52,108 bases of DNA from Mycobacterium attenuatum (GTDB taxonomy: Bacteria > Actinomycetota > Actinomycetes > Mycobacteriales > Mycobacteriaceae): contig NZ_UPHT01000089.1 of assembly GCF_900566085.1 (NCBI RefSeq), positions 1 through 52,108 on the forward strand. The letters are read 5' to 3'. The notes under the pieces are model-generated. The model was not told where the DNA came from, ran no database searches, and was given only the letters and a program-made list of their open reading frames with translations. Shown one piece after another: positions 37,618 through 45,539 of this stretch (position 1 is the stretch's first letter; each line of letters starts with the position of its first letter). The position numbers were made by a program, and so were the translations under genes.

Positions 37618-38133
37618 TCAGGGGCTGCTGCCCTGGTTGATGATGAGCGGGGGCGGCGCTCCCTCATGCGGGTCGGCGTGCGTCTTGTAGAACGGCGGCA
37701 GCGTGCCCGCACCGGCCTCGACCGGCGTGACGTATTCGGCGTCGAAAGTCACCCAATACCATTGGATTCCGAGCGATGAGGAGATATCTGGATCGGAACT
37801 GCTGGCCGCGGCGATGTTGGTGACTCGTACGCACTTCACGTGCTCACGCATGATCGACGAGAACGTCGTCAGCCCGGCACCGTACATGGCACGGACCGGC
37901 CCACCGAGGTATCCCCATGCGGTGCGGTAGTCGTGGTTGTTGATTGCCGTGAAGTAGTCGACGATCACCTGCTGACCTTTGCCGGCCGCGACGGCGTCGG
38001 GTTGCCCGTTGGCGCACTCCGGATCGGCGCCGCCGCGTCCGGCCGGTGCCACCGCGACTCCGATCGACACCGCGACCGCGGCGCCAAGCGCGGCCCAGCT
38101 GCGGCACCGTGAACAAGCCATACCGGCCAACAT
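37618..38133 (-). CDS. Secreted protein, NTF2-like domain suspected
   Basis: 171 residues from ATG 38133 (MLAGMACSRCRSWAALG); ATG 38121 is an alternative. The N-terminus is a signal peptide (AALGAAVAVSIGVAVAPAG) with likely cleavage before ADPECANG. The mature part contains VIVDYFTAINNHDYRTAWGY, typical of the first helix of NTF2-like or SnoaL-like exported domains, and two cysteines (PECANG, VKCVRV) able to pair. It ends with a Pro-rich tail. The H37Rv secreted protein Mpt63 occupies this region but the sequences are not alike. Function is unknown. Confidence 0.7.
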   Translation of the reverse strand: MLAGMACSRCRSWAALGAAVAVSIGVAVAPAGRGGADPECANGQPDAVAAGKGQQVIVDYFTAINNHDYRTAWGYLGGPVRAMYGAGLTTFSSIMREHVKCVRVTNIAAASSSDPDISSSLGIQWYWVTFDAEYVTPVEAGAGTLPPFYKTHADPHEGAPPPLIINQGSSP

Positions 38134-38244
38134 AGGGGACTTTGGCCTCTTATCCACGAATTGGGGGAAAGGCAATCATGACGACGTCGCCAGCAAGAAC
38201 TCGAGACCCGTTTGGTCACCAGACCGCCGCCTAGGAGTAACCCA

Positions 38245-38613
38245 ATGATCGAATACGACTTGGACACCGACCATTCAATCCTGCTCGTGCGACCCAAATC
38301 CGCGCTCGACAGCGACGACTTCGACCAGCTCGCGAAGATGGTTGATCCCCATATCGAGGCGACGGGCGACCTGGCCGGGCTCATCATTGATGCTCCCGGG
38401 TTTCCCGGCTGGGACAGCTTCGGTGCGATGGTCACCCACTTCCGATTCCTCCGCGATCACCACAAGCACGTGAAAAAGGTCGCGGTGGTCACCGACTCTC
38501 ATCTCGGCGATGTCGCCGAGCATCTGACCTCACACTTCGTGGCGGCAACGATTCGACACTTTCCCGCCGCACAGACCGACGAAGCGCGGAAATGGATTAT
38601 CGACGGCTCCTAA
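38245..38613 (+). CDS. SpoIIAA-like / STAS-SEC14 domain protein
   Basis: 122 residues from ATG 38245, with GGAG 8 bases upstream. The whole protein is one PF11964-type domain: MIEYDLDTDHSILLVRPKSA, then DPHIEATGDLAGLIIDAPGF, GWDSFGAMVTHFRFLRDHHK, VKKVAVVTDSHLGDVAEHL and a final helix ARKWI. Such proteins have a SEC14/STAS-like fold and are usually found with stress or membrane-bound partners. It is divergent from the NTF2-like gene. Function is unknown. Confidence 0.82.
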   Translation: MIEYDLDTDHSILLVRPKSALDSDDFDQLAKMVDPHIEATGDLAGLIIDAPGFPGWDSFGAMVTHFRFLRDHHKHVKKVAVVTDSHLGDVAEHLTSHFVAATIRHFPAAQTDEARKWIIDGS

Positions 38614-38708
38614 ACCGTCGGCTCCCGATCTGAATTGACGGCGCCGCCCCCGCTGGTGAGCTTTCGCGAATCCGTCCCACCGTTCGGCCCGCGTGCCACG
38701 ATGATCGA

Positions 38709-39494
38709 ATGACAGCCACCCCCGCGCCGTCGCCGCAAGCGCCAGACGACAATTCGGCCCTGGCGGGATACCCGGTCAACGCCCCGCCACTAAGCGGTCC
38801 GGTCACCTTCGACCAGCTCTGGACCGATCTGACCTTCGTCCATTGGCCGGTGCTGGCTCACAGCGTCGCGCCGCTATATCCACCCGGGACCCGACCCGAC
38901 GTTTTCACCGATGGGATGACGGAGGGCCTCACCTATGTGGGGTTGGTCCCGTTTTTCTTGACCAGCACCAAACTTGGCACCGCACTCCCGCTGCCCTATT
39001 TCGGCAGCTTCCAGGAAACCAACATCCGGCTCTACTCCGTCGACAATGCGGGTCGCCACGGTGTTCTCTTTCGATCGCTGGAAACGACGCGGCTGGCGGT
39101 AGTGCCCGTCACCCGCGTCGGTCTCGGCGTCCCCTACACATGGGCCAGGATGCGAATGACGCGCTCCGGCAACCGGATCACGTATGACAGTGTGCGCCGC
39201 TGGCCGCAACCCGGGCTGCGTAGCCGGCTCACCGTCGACATCGGTGACGTGGTTGAACCAACGCCGCTGGAGATCTGGCTGACCGCCCGCTGGGGCGCCC
39301 ATACTCGCCGGGGCGGCCGGACGTGGTGGATACCGAATGAACATGACACCTGGCCATTGCATGCCGCGGAGATCGTCGAATTGGATGACGAACTGCGCGA
39401 CGGCAGCGGGGTGCGACCCGCCGGCCCACGGTTGCGTGCGCTGTATTCGCCAGGTATGCGAACGCGTTTCGGACGTCGCTGCCTCGTCGAGTGA
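38709..39494 (+). CDS. DUF2071 (YqjF-like) protein (Rv1927-like)
   Basis: 261 residues; Rv1927 is 257 in the same location. Conserved DUF2071 segments are LTFVHWPVLAHSVAPLYPPG, EGLTYVGLVPFFL, LPYFGSFQETNIRLYSVD, RHGVLFRSLETTRLAV, PYTWARMRM and FGRRCLVE at the end. The fold is related to acetoacetate decarboxylase, but no catalytic Lys is evident and no activity is known. The first 25 residues are Ala/Pro-rich and probably disordered. It is convergent with the Cys-rich gene, 2 bases between stops. Confidence 0.85.
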   Translation: MTATPAPSPQAPDDNSALAGYPVNAPPLSGPVTFDQLWTDLTFVHWPVLAHSVAPLYPPGTRPDVFTDGMTEGLTYVGLVPFFLTSTKLGTALPLPYFGSFQETNIRLYSVDNAGRHGVLFRSLETTRLAVVPVTRVGLGVPYTWARMRMTRSGNRITYDSVRRWPQPGLRSRLTVDIGDVVEPTPLEIWLTARWGAHTRRGGRTWWIPNEHDTWPLHAAEIVELDDELRDGSGVRPAGPRLRALYSPGMRTRFGRRCLVE

Positions 39495-39496
39495 GA

Positions 39497-39922
39497 TTAG
39501 TAGGCCAGCACGTGGAAATGCCCTCGGGGACAGTCTCCTTCGATGCCGCTGTACGGGTCGTCGTCGAATTCCCGCCAGTTCCAATGGTCTCCGCAATACG
39601 ACGCGGCGCAGTCCGGGCAATGGAAGGGCGCATAAGCGTAGCCGATGCGGTACAGGGCCGACGCGTCGCTGCCGGAGATCGCTTCGGCCACGGCGTCGAC
39701 GCGGTCGGCCGAGACGGGCTGACTGGCCACGCCGAAAAAGCTCTCCACCACGACGCGGGCTTGGCCTTGCGGGCGAACCAGCGCATCCAATTGGTCCAGA
39801 GCCGCAAGGGCCGGCCGGCTGTGGTCGCCGAGCGCTTCGGCTGGTCCGCCCAGTCGCACCCGTCCGGCCATGTTGCCGCATATCGCGCAACCGAAGCAGG
39901 CCTCAGAGGCAGGTGTATCCAC
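39497..39922 (-). CDS. Small Cys-rich, probably zinc-binding protein
   Basis: 141 residues from GTG 39922. Two cysteine clusters are visible: CFGCAIC near residues 9-15 and FHCPDCAASYCGDHWNW near 98-114, followed by a late CPRGHFHVL. This arrangement of Cys and His suggests one or two structural zinc sites, as in small zinc-ribbon proteins. The middle is helical (ARVVVESFFGVASQPVSADR). Its start overlaps the stop of the upstream short-chain dehydrogenase by 20 bases, so the pair is one operon. I do not recognise the family. Confidence 0.6.
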   Translation of the reverse strand: MDTPASEACFGCAICGNMAGRVRLGGPAEALGDHSRPALAALDQLDALVRPQGQARVVVESFFGVASQPVSADRVDAVAEAISGSDASALYRIGYAYAPFHCPDCAASYCGDHWNWREFDDDPYSGIEGDCPRGHFHVLAY

Positions 39923-40670
39923 CGTCGATCACGATATCGGAACCCGTCATGTAGCTCGATGCCTCGCTGGCCAGGTAGAGGTAGAGGCCGGTGAGTTCGT
40001 CCGGCCGGCCCAGGCGGCCGAGCGGAATTCTTGGCTCCCACAGCCGGTGGTATTCGGCGAGGGGCTCGACGAGTTCGGTGAGAATGTAACCCGGGCTGAC
40101 ACTGTTGACCCGGATGTTGTGCGGCGCCAATTCCACCGCCATGGCCTTGGTCAGCTGGATGACCGCCGCCTTGGAGGTGCAGTAGTGGCTCACTTGTTGC
40201 GGAACGTTGATGATGTGGCCCGATATCGACGCGGTGGTGATGATGACTCCGCCACGCCCGTGTTCGATCATTGCCCTGGCCGCGGCCTGCGCGGTGAGGA
40301 ATACGCCGGTCACATTGGTGCTCTGGATGCGGTCGAACTCCTCGATCGACATGTCGAGCACCGGCGTGATCCCGACGATCCCGGCGTTGCATACGGCGAT
40401 GTCGATCCCGCCCAGCTCTTCGACGACCCGGTCCACCATGCCGGTTACCTGCTCTTGGCAAGTCACATCGCAGCAGACGGGTAACACCGTGCCGCCGGCG
40501 GCGGCGAGCTCCTCGACCACCGCCGCCAATACCTCGGAATGCCTTGCCGCAATGGCAACTTGAGCGCCGGCTTGAACGTAGGCCAAGGCCACTTTCTTGC
40601 CGATGCCGGTGGATCCTCCGATGATCAGCGCCCGCTTGCCATGCAGACCGAACAAATCCAACACGCTCAT
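39903..40670 (-). CDS. Short-chain dehydrogenase/reductase (Rv1928c-like)
   Basis: 255 residues, the exact length of Rv1928c. Classical SDR features: cofactor loop GGSTGIGKKVA (about 18-28), the NAG motif in AVCNAGIVG, the catalytic Ser in TTASISGHI, and YxxxK as SHYCTSKAA, then the PG motif in NSVSPGYILTE and the C-terminal GSDIVIDGGYTCL. The cofactor pocket (AARHSE) with Arg after the second strand favours NADP(H). It is probably a ketoreductase or alcohol dehydrogenase. ATG 40670 has GGAAAGGA upstream. It is divergent from the SnoaL-like gene, with 65 bases between starts. Confidence 0.9.
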   Translation of the reverse strand: MSVLDLFGLHGKRALIIGGSTGIGKKVALAYVQAGAQVAIAARHSEVLAAVVEELAAAGGTVLPVCCDVTCQEQVTGMVDRVVEELGGIDIAVCNAGIVGITPVLDMSIEEFDRIQSTNVTGVFLTAQAAARAMIEHGRGGVIITTASISGHIINVPQQVSHYCTSKAAVIQLTKAMAVELAPHNIRVNSVSPGYILTELVEPLAEYHRLWEPRIPLGRLGRPDELTGLYLYLASEASSYMTGSDIVIDGGYTCL

Positions 40671-40735
40671 TTGTGGTCCTTTCCCGGCGGCGACCGACGA
40701 CCCGCCGCGCAGGCTCTAGTTCTAGTGTGTCCGGT

Positions 40736-41228
40736 ATGGGCAAATTCCCCAGAGCCGAGATCGAACAAGCCGTGCGGCACTACACCGACGTGGTGAAGGG
40801 GTGCTCGTCGTCGGGCGACTGGCGACCGTTCGCCGATCTGTTCACCGACGATGTCGTCTACATCGAACACCACTACGGCGTCTTTCACGGGCGGCGTCTT
40901 TCACGGGCGCGAAGCGGTGCGGGACTGGATCGTTGCCGTGATGGCTCCGTTCCCGCACATGCGGTTTCCAACGGACTGGACTGCTTACGACGAGGACGAC
41001 GACGCGGTTGTCCTCGCGATCAGGAATCTGCTCGACCACCCGACGGACCCGAACGGTGAGCCGTTCTGGTTCCCGAACTGGACGCGGCTCTGCTATGCCG
41101 GCAACGGCCTGTTCTGCAGCGAAGAAGACATCTACAACCCCAACCGCGACGCGCCCAAGGTGGTCGGCGCCTGGCTGCAGGCGGGTGGTCGTCTTGCCAC
41201 CGATCACATCATGTCGCCCAAATCTTGA
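40736..41228 (+). pseudogene. SnoaL/NTF2-like protein broken by a 16-bp tandem duplication
   Basis: From ATG 40736 the first part (MGKFPRAEIEQAVRHYTDVV, DWRPFADLFTDDVVYIEHHY, GVFHGR) is in one frame and the rest (GREAVRDWIVAVMAPFPHMR, VVLAIRNLLDHP, DPNGEPFWFPNWTRLCYAGN, ending HIMSPKS) in the next. The cause is an exact 16-base tandem duplication at 40877-40908. Removing one copy restores YGVFHGREAVRDWIVAV and a protein of about 158 residues with the SnoaL-like fold (aldol cyclase, dehydratase or ketosteroid isomerase-type). As it stands the gene cannot give a full protein. Confidence 0.85.
40877..40908 (+). repeat. Perfect 16-bp tandem duplication
   Basis: GGCGTCTTTCACGGGC occurs at 40877-40892 and again immediately at 40893-40908 with no mismatch. 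Sixteen is not a multiple of three, so the duplication causes the frameshift in the SnoaL-like gene. The identity of the two copies indicates a recent event. Confidence 0.95.
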
Positions 41229-41265
41229 CCGCGGTTAGGGTCATCGGCCACCATCGGCAACCCTA

Positions 41266-42222
41266 CTAGGGGCCTTCGTCTTCGCCCCCAGACCAATATA
41301 TGAATTCGTGACTCTCCGGGATCGGTAATGTTCGGTTTGAAAACTGTGTTAGCAATTCAACAGGATCTTCCAGTTGCATCGTACGCAAATAGTCTGCGAA
41401 TACCGGGTCCACTTTGAAGCCGTTTACAATCAGGTCGTTATTCGGGTTGCGACCGGCCACCGGCTGACTGACTGTCTCCGCATCCTGAGCGTCCCTCATA
41501 AGCTGAGTGAGGTCGTCTACGTGTACATACCCGCCTCGTTCGGCAATGTGGATATACGAATTCGGGTTCAACGGCAGGTTATTGAGCGGCCGATAGATGG
41601 GCAGCTCGTTGAATCGCGCTTCAAAAGCTTGATTATCGAGCGTTCGATCTCCATTAATACGGTTATCCATTGCCAGATCTTCGCGAAGTTCCGTTGCGGG
41701 TACCTGGTGGAAATTGTCGGCCGGAGCACTCAAGATTTCTACGGGAGTCACGAAGCCGGTTTCGTCGTCGGATGAGTCATCGTAATCGTAATAATCCGGC
41801 GCGCGATCTATTGTCGGTCGGTATTCGGGTACAGTCGGCAGCCCGGTACCCCCGTTATCTATATGAGCGGCTTCAGCGACCCTATCGGCCCCACTGAAAT
41901 CGTCTGTAGGCGCGGCAGTGGTGTCGCTTTGTGTGGAATTGGTCGTACGGCTGTCAGTCGGCTCGTTGGTCGCACTTGTGCAGCTATCGAGTTTAAATCC
42001 GTCACGGGCGGCCAAACTGATGGTAAGCCGACCCGCGCTGATCGGGGAGCTGCTGGGGCTGATGGGAGTGATCGCATCCAGAGCGACGGCCACACCGCTG
42101 GTCAAGGTCAAAACCCCCAGTGCAGCGGTGGCGGCTTGCCTGCGGCGCCGCCGGCGGCGCTTCGTAAGTCGCGCGCCGCCGGCCTCACTTTTCGACATCG
42201 ACTCATCGGGTTGTTCGATCAT
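41266..42222 (-). CDS. Acidic membrane-anchored or secreted protein of unknown function
   Basis: 318 residues from ATG 42222, which has AAAGAGG 8 bases upstream. Residues about 19-30 are a run of Lys/Arg ([10 protein letters not shown]), followed by one hydrophobic helix (AATAALGVLTLTSGVAVALD), an uncleaved anchor or signal. Beyond it the protein is hydrophilic and rich in Asp, Asn, Ser and Thr (YYDYDDSSDDETG), with a more ordered C-terminal half (NNLPLNPNSYIHIAERGGYV, VDPVFADYLRTMQLEDPVEL) and the acidic end GGEDEGP. No family is recognised. The gene and its flanks are clearly poorer in GC than the rest of the window, suggesting acquisition. Confidence 0.65.
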   Translation of the reverse strand: MIEQPDESMSKSEAGGARLTKRRRRRRRQAATAALGVLTLTSGVAVALDAITPISPSSSPISAGRLTISLAARDGFKLDSCTSATNEPTDSRTTNSTQSDTTAAPTDDFSGADRVAEAAHIDNGGTGLPTVPEYRPTIDRAPDYYDYDDSSDDETGFVTPVEILSAPADNFHQVPATELREDLAMDNRINGDRTLDNQAFEARFNELPIYRPLNNLPLNPNSYIHIAERGGYVHVDDLTQLMRDAQDAETVSQPVAGRNPNNDLIVNGFKVDPVFADYLRTMQLEDPVELLTQFSNRTLPIPESHEFIYWSGGEDEGP

Positions 42223-42960
42223 TCCTATGACCTCTTTCGGAGTTTAATCACTAGAATTCGTGTTCAGGCGGTACGGCTGAGCGTTCTAAGCTGGACCACT
42301 CAACGTGATCAGTACAAATAGAATACGGCGCCGATCTCTCGGAATTGACGATCTAGGTTGTCGTCAGGAAGCGATTTCACGTATGCACCAGTAATTTGCT
42401 TTATACGCACGCCGCAACGAACATTATAAATCGTCCTGGTATCGGCATTTCTCACCGGCAATATCGTCTTCATCCCGCTCCGGCACACTTGTAATCACGT
42501 TGACGCCTATATTGAAACGGGGCGCTCACAACTCGAGTCAAGAACTGTAATCGGCGTGTCATCCCGGGCATCGCCGGCTAGCCCGAGCCCGCGTTACTCA
42601 CATTGAGTCCTTCGCGCATTGACGTTAGCCTGGGAATGCCGGCGCTGCCAATATGTGCCGAAGACTTATCGCCGCAGGAACAAGCTTTCACCCGTAAGGA
42701 TCTAGACGAGCATAAACAGGTCGGCGCGGAGCAACTATCCCCCGATATACCGAACCACCGTCCCCCGATCGGGGGACAGCGCGCCTCCGCCAACCGGAGT
42801 CTGACTGCGCCGGCCAGGCGTATATGGTCGCGGCTTCGCGGGTATAGCTCTGGGATTGAGCCGGCGGACTTTTCCGGTGGCGGCGTGAAGTCAACGAACA
42901 TCCAAACCGCTGGCACCGAGGGCATCGCTGGATAACCGCCACCACGCCTGGCCGCAGCCG
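42223..42960. other. GC-poor intergenic stretch without recognised gene
   Basis: About 740 bases with no frame that I can support on either strand; candidate frames are Ser/Arg-rich and do not resemble proteins. GC is low up to about 42600. An 18-bp perfect palindrome lies at 42760-42777. Confidence 0.55.
42760..42777. promoter_or_regulatory. 18-bp perfect palindrome GTCCCCCGATCGGGGGAC
   Basis: A perfect inverted repeat with no spacer. The half-site TCCCCCGAT recurs about 25 bases upstream in TATCCCCCGATATA (42736-42749), so the two together look like an operator with two binding sites rather than chance. It is not near a start codon of a recognised gene: the nearest, DJ-1-like, ends at 42961. 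Confidence 0.4.
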
Positions 42961-43704
42961 TTATGCCGGCGCGGTCGCCGGCTGCCGCCTGCGCCGCCGT
43001 GACCGCACTGCCGCCAGCGCCTGGCGCCACGCGAGCATGGTCGTGGCCGTCACGTTGGCCGGGGTGACACTGTCTTTGGACAGCAGCGCCGTGGCGGCGG
43101 CCTTCGTGGCCGCCGATGCTTTCGACACGTGGCCGCAGTCGAACGGCGGCTGTGGATCGTATTCGATCGCCAGCTGGATCGCCTTGGCGCGACCTTCGCC
43201 GCCGATTTCCCCGGCCAGCCAGAACGCCAGGTCGAGCCCCGCGGACACACCGGCGCTGGTAACGACATTGCCTTGGCGCACGATCCGCTCGTCGCCGACG
43301 GGGATGGCACCGAAGGCCTTCAGCGCCGGAAGGGCCAGCCAATGCGACGTAGCGCGTCGATCCTGGAGCAGGCCCGCGGCGGCCAGGATCACCGACCCGG
43401 AGCACACCGACGTCGTCCAGCTTGCGGTGCGGTGCGCCTGGCGTAACCAATCCAACAGTTTATCGTCGCGCGCATGCATCGGGGTCGACGGGCCGCCCGG
43501 CACGAGAATGACGTCGGGCGTGGGCGTTTCGGTCAGCGAATAGGTGGCTCCGATTACCAGCACACCGGAGTCTGCGGTGATGGGCCCGGCTTCATGCCAG
43601 ACAAACCTCACCTCGGCGTGGGGGAGGTTTCGCAGCACTTCGTAGGGGCCGATCATATCCAGCGCCGTGAATCCCGGATAGCTGACGATCGCGATTTGGG
43701 TCAT
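42961..43704 (-). CDS. DJ-1/PfpI-family (GATase1-like) protein, isonitrile-hydratase-like
   Basis: 247 residues. The DJ-1/PfpI fold is shown by IAIVSYPGFTALDMIGPYEV, DVILVPGGPSTP and the nucleophile-elbow Cys in TSVCSGSVILAAAGLLQDRR, then ATSHWLALPALKAFG. These are the segments of the ThiJ/isonitrile hydratase-like branch. A C-terminal Lys/Arg-rich tail (RSRRRRRQPATAPA) is unusual. It starts 21 bases after the GlxA-type regulator's stop on the same strand; the regulator carries the same domain, so it may sense or control this enzyme's substrate. It corresponds to Rv1930c, which is shorter. Confidence 0.88.
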   Translation of the reverse strand: MTQIAIVSYPGFTALDMIGPYEVLRNLPHAEVRFVWHEAGPITADSGVLVIGATYSLTETPTPDVILVPGGPSTPMHARDDKLLDWLRQAHRTASWTTSVCSGSVILAAAGLLQDRRATSHWLALPALKAFGAIPVGDERIVRQGNVVTSAGVSAGLDLAFWLAGEIGGEGRAKAIQLAIEYDPQPPFDCGHVSKASAATKAAATALLSKDSVTPANVTATTMLAWRQALAAVRSRRRRRQPATAPA

Positions 43705-43725
43705 CGGTGTTCTCTCCTTGTCGGG

Positions 43726-44676
43726 TTAGGCGAAGGTCTTGCGGTACTGGTCCGGCGAGATGCCGATACGGCGAATAAAGTTGCGCCGCAGAGTTTCTGC
43801 GGTGCCGAAGCCGCAGCGCGCGGCGATGGCCATGATGGTGTCGTCGGTCTGTTCGAGCTGTCGGCGCGCGGCTTCGGTGCGGATGCGTTCGACATATTGG
43901 CCCGGCGCCTCTCCGACTTCGTCGGTGAACACCCGGGTGAAGTGGCGCGGGCTCATCGCCGCGCGGCGGGCCAGGTCGTCGATGCGGTGGCAGCCTCCTG
44001 GTTGCGTTTCGATGGCCTCCTGGACCTGGCGGATGGTGGGACGTTGGGCCCGCGGCAGCCAGACCGGAGCCGCAAACTGCGTCTGGCCGCCGGGGCGGCG
44101 CAAGTACAGCACCAGCCAGCGGGCGGCGGTCTGCGCGACTTCGGTGCCGTGATCGTCCTCCACCAGCGACAGCGTGAGGTCGATTCCGGCCGTCACGCCC
44201 GCGGCAGTCCACACCGTCTCGGAGCTTCGGATGAAGATCGGGTCGCGATCCACCTCGACGGCGGGAAACTCGCGGGCCAACCGGTCGGCGAAGGCCCAGT
44301 GTGTGGTGGCACGACGGCCGTCTAGCAACCCGGCCTGCGCCCCCAGGAATGCGCCCGTGCATACGGTGACCAGGCGGCGCGCGGTGCCTGCCACGGCTTT
44401 GATCCAGTCCATCAGTTCGACGTTGCCGCGCGCGGCGTCGACACCGGCGCCGCCGGGCAGTACAACGGTGTCCACAGGTGCGCTCGGCTCGGGCAGCGGC
44501 CGGGTCATCAGGGCAAGGCCGGTCGCGGTGGTCACCGGTTGGCCGTCGGCGGAGACCAGCGTGACGTCATATCCACCCCGGGTCAGCAGCGACGCGCCGG
44601 CGAACACCTCGAACGGTCCCACGACGTCGAGTGCCTGAATCCCGGGGAAGCCGACGATCAGCACTTTGCGGACCAT
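43726..44676 (-). CDS. GlxA-family transcriptional regulator (DJ-1-like domain plus AraC HTH)
   Basis: 316 residues. Residues about 1-175 are a DJ-1/PfpI-like sensor (VLIVGFPGIQALDVVGPFEV, DTVVLPGGAGV, TVCTGAFLGAQAGLLDGRRA with the Cys kept). Residues about 215-315 are an AraC-type double helix-turn-helix: IDDLARRAAMSPRHFTRVFT and DTIMAIAARCGFGTAETLRR, then NFIRRIGISPDQYRKTF. This is the GlxA arrangement of regulator. It corresponds to Rv1931c, which is annotated as shorter. It is upstream of the DJ-1 enzyme and divergent from tpx, with about 120 bases between starts, so either could be its target. Confidence 0.92.
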   Translation of the reverse strand: MVRKVLIVGFPGIQALDVVGPFEVFAGASLLTRGGYDVTLVSADGQPVTTATGLALMTRPLPEPSAPVDTVVLPGGAGVDAARGNVELMDWIKAVAGTARRLVTVCTGAFLGAQAGLLDGRRATTHWAFADRLAREFPAVEVDRDPIFIRSSETVWTAAGVTAGIDLTLSLVEDDHGTEVAQTAARWLVLYLRRPGGQTQFAAPVWLPRAQRPTIRQVQEAIETQPGGCHRIDDLARRAAMSPRHFTRVFTDEVGEAPGQYVERIRTEAARRQLEQTDDTIMAIAARCGFGTAETLRRNFIRRIGISPDQYRKTFA

Positions 44677-44797
44677 GGATTCAGTGTTGGCCAGGCAACG
44701 GTATGGCGTCTACGCCCTATATCCCACAGATTAGGACATGCGCGCCGTCTTCGGACCTGCTCACAACTCCCAATCCCGACCTTGGCAGACTGTGCCC

Positions 44798-45295
44798 ATG
44801 GCACAAATAACCCTGCACGGTAATGCGATCAACACTGTCGGCGAGCTGCCCGCGGTCGGATCTTTGGCCCCGGCGTTCACGCTGACCGGCGCCGATCTCG
44901 GGCCCGTCGGCAGCGACCGGTTCCGCGGCAAGGCCGTCGTGCTGAATATCTTTCCGTCCATCGATACGCCGGTGTGCGCAGCCAGCGTGCGAACCTTCAA
45001 CGAGCGTGCCGCCGCAACCGGTTCGACCGTGGTGTGCGTATCCAAAGACTTGCCCTTCGCGCTGAAGCGATTCTGTGGCGCCGAGGGGATCGAGAACGTC
45101 GCGACAGCTTCGGCATTCCGGGACAGCTTCGGCGACGACTACGGCGTCACCATCTCCGACGGCCCCATGGCCGGTCTCCTGGCCCGAGCGATCGTCGTGA
45201 TCGGCGGCGACGGCAACGTCGCCTACACCCAGCTGGTACCGGAAATCGGGCAAGAGCCCGATTACGACGCCGCGCTGGCCGCAGTTAGCGGCTGA
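44798..45295 (+). CDS. tpx: Thiol peroxidase Tpx (atypical 2-Cys peroxiredoxin)
   Basis: 165 residues, as Rv1932. The peroxidatic Cys is in FPSIDTPVCAASVRTFNE (about residue 60), the resolving Cys in LPFALKRFCGAEG (about 93), and a third Cys in VVCVSKDLPF (about 80), all as in mycobacterial Tpx. It reduces hydroperoxides in the cytosol using thioredoxin. The helix-end GDGNVAYTQLVPEIGQEPDY is the family C-terminal block. The start is ATG 44798. The gene stands alone and is divergent from the GlxA-type regulator. Confidence 0.96.
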   Translation: MAQITLHGNAINTVGELPAVGSLAPAFTLTGADLGPVGSDRFRGKAVVLNIFPSIDTPVCAASVRTFNERAAATGSTVVCVSKDLPFALKRFCGAEGIENVATASAFRDSFGDDYGVTISDGPMAGLLARAIVVIGGDGNVAYTQLVPEIGQEPDYDAALAAVSG

Positions 45296-45539
45296 CGTTC
45301 GGGCTGCCCAGCACTGACCACCTGGTAGCCGGATCGGTTGCTGTGGATGTGTCAGCCGCGCGCTCTTGTCGGCGACTGCCAACGGAGATCGCCGGAAACA
45401 TCTGAACAGATCCAGCACGGCATGTCGGCCCGTTCGCACGATCACCGGATCAGGGCCACCGCCGGTGTCGCTGGCGCATCCATCAGGTCAATCAGCCGAC
45501 GGGCAGGACGGTCACCGGCGGTCCAGGTCTGGCCCTCGA

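Noticed and set aside
42578..43450. 290-residue minus-strand frame
   Set aside because: It overlaps the DJ-1 gene in another frame and has a mixed, Ser/Cys/Arg-rich composition.
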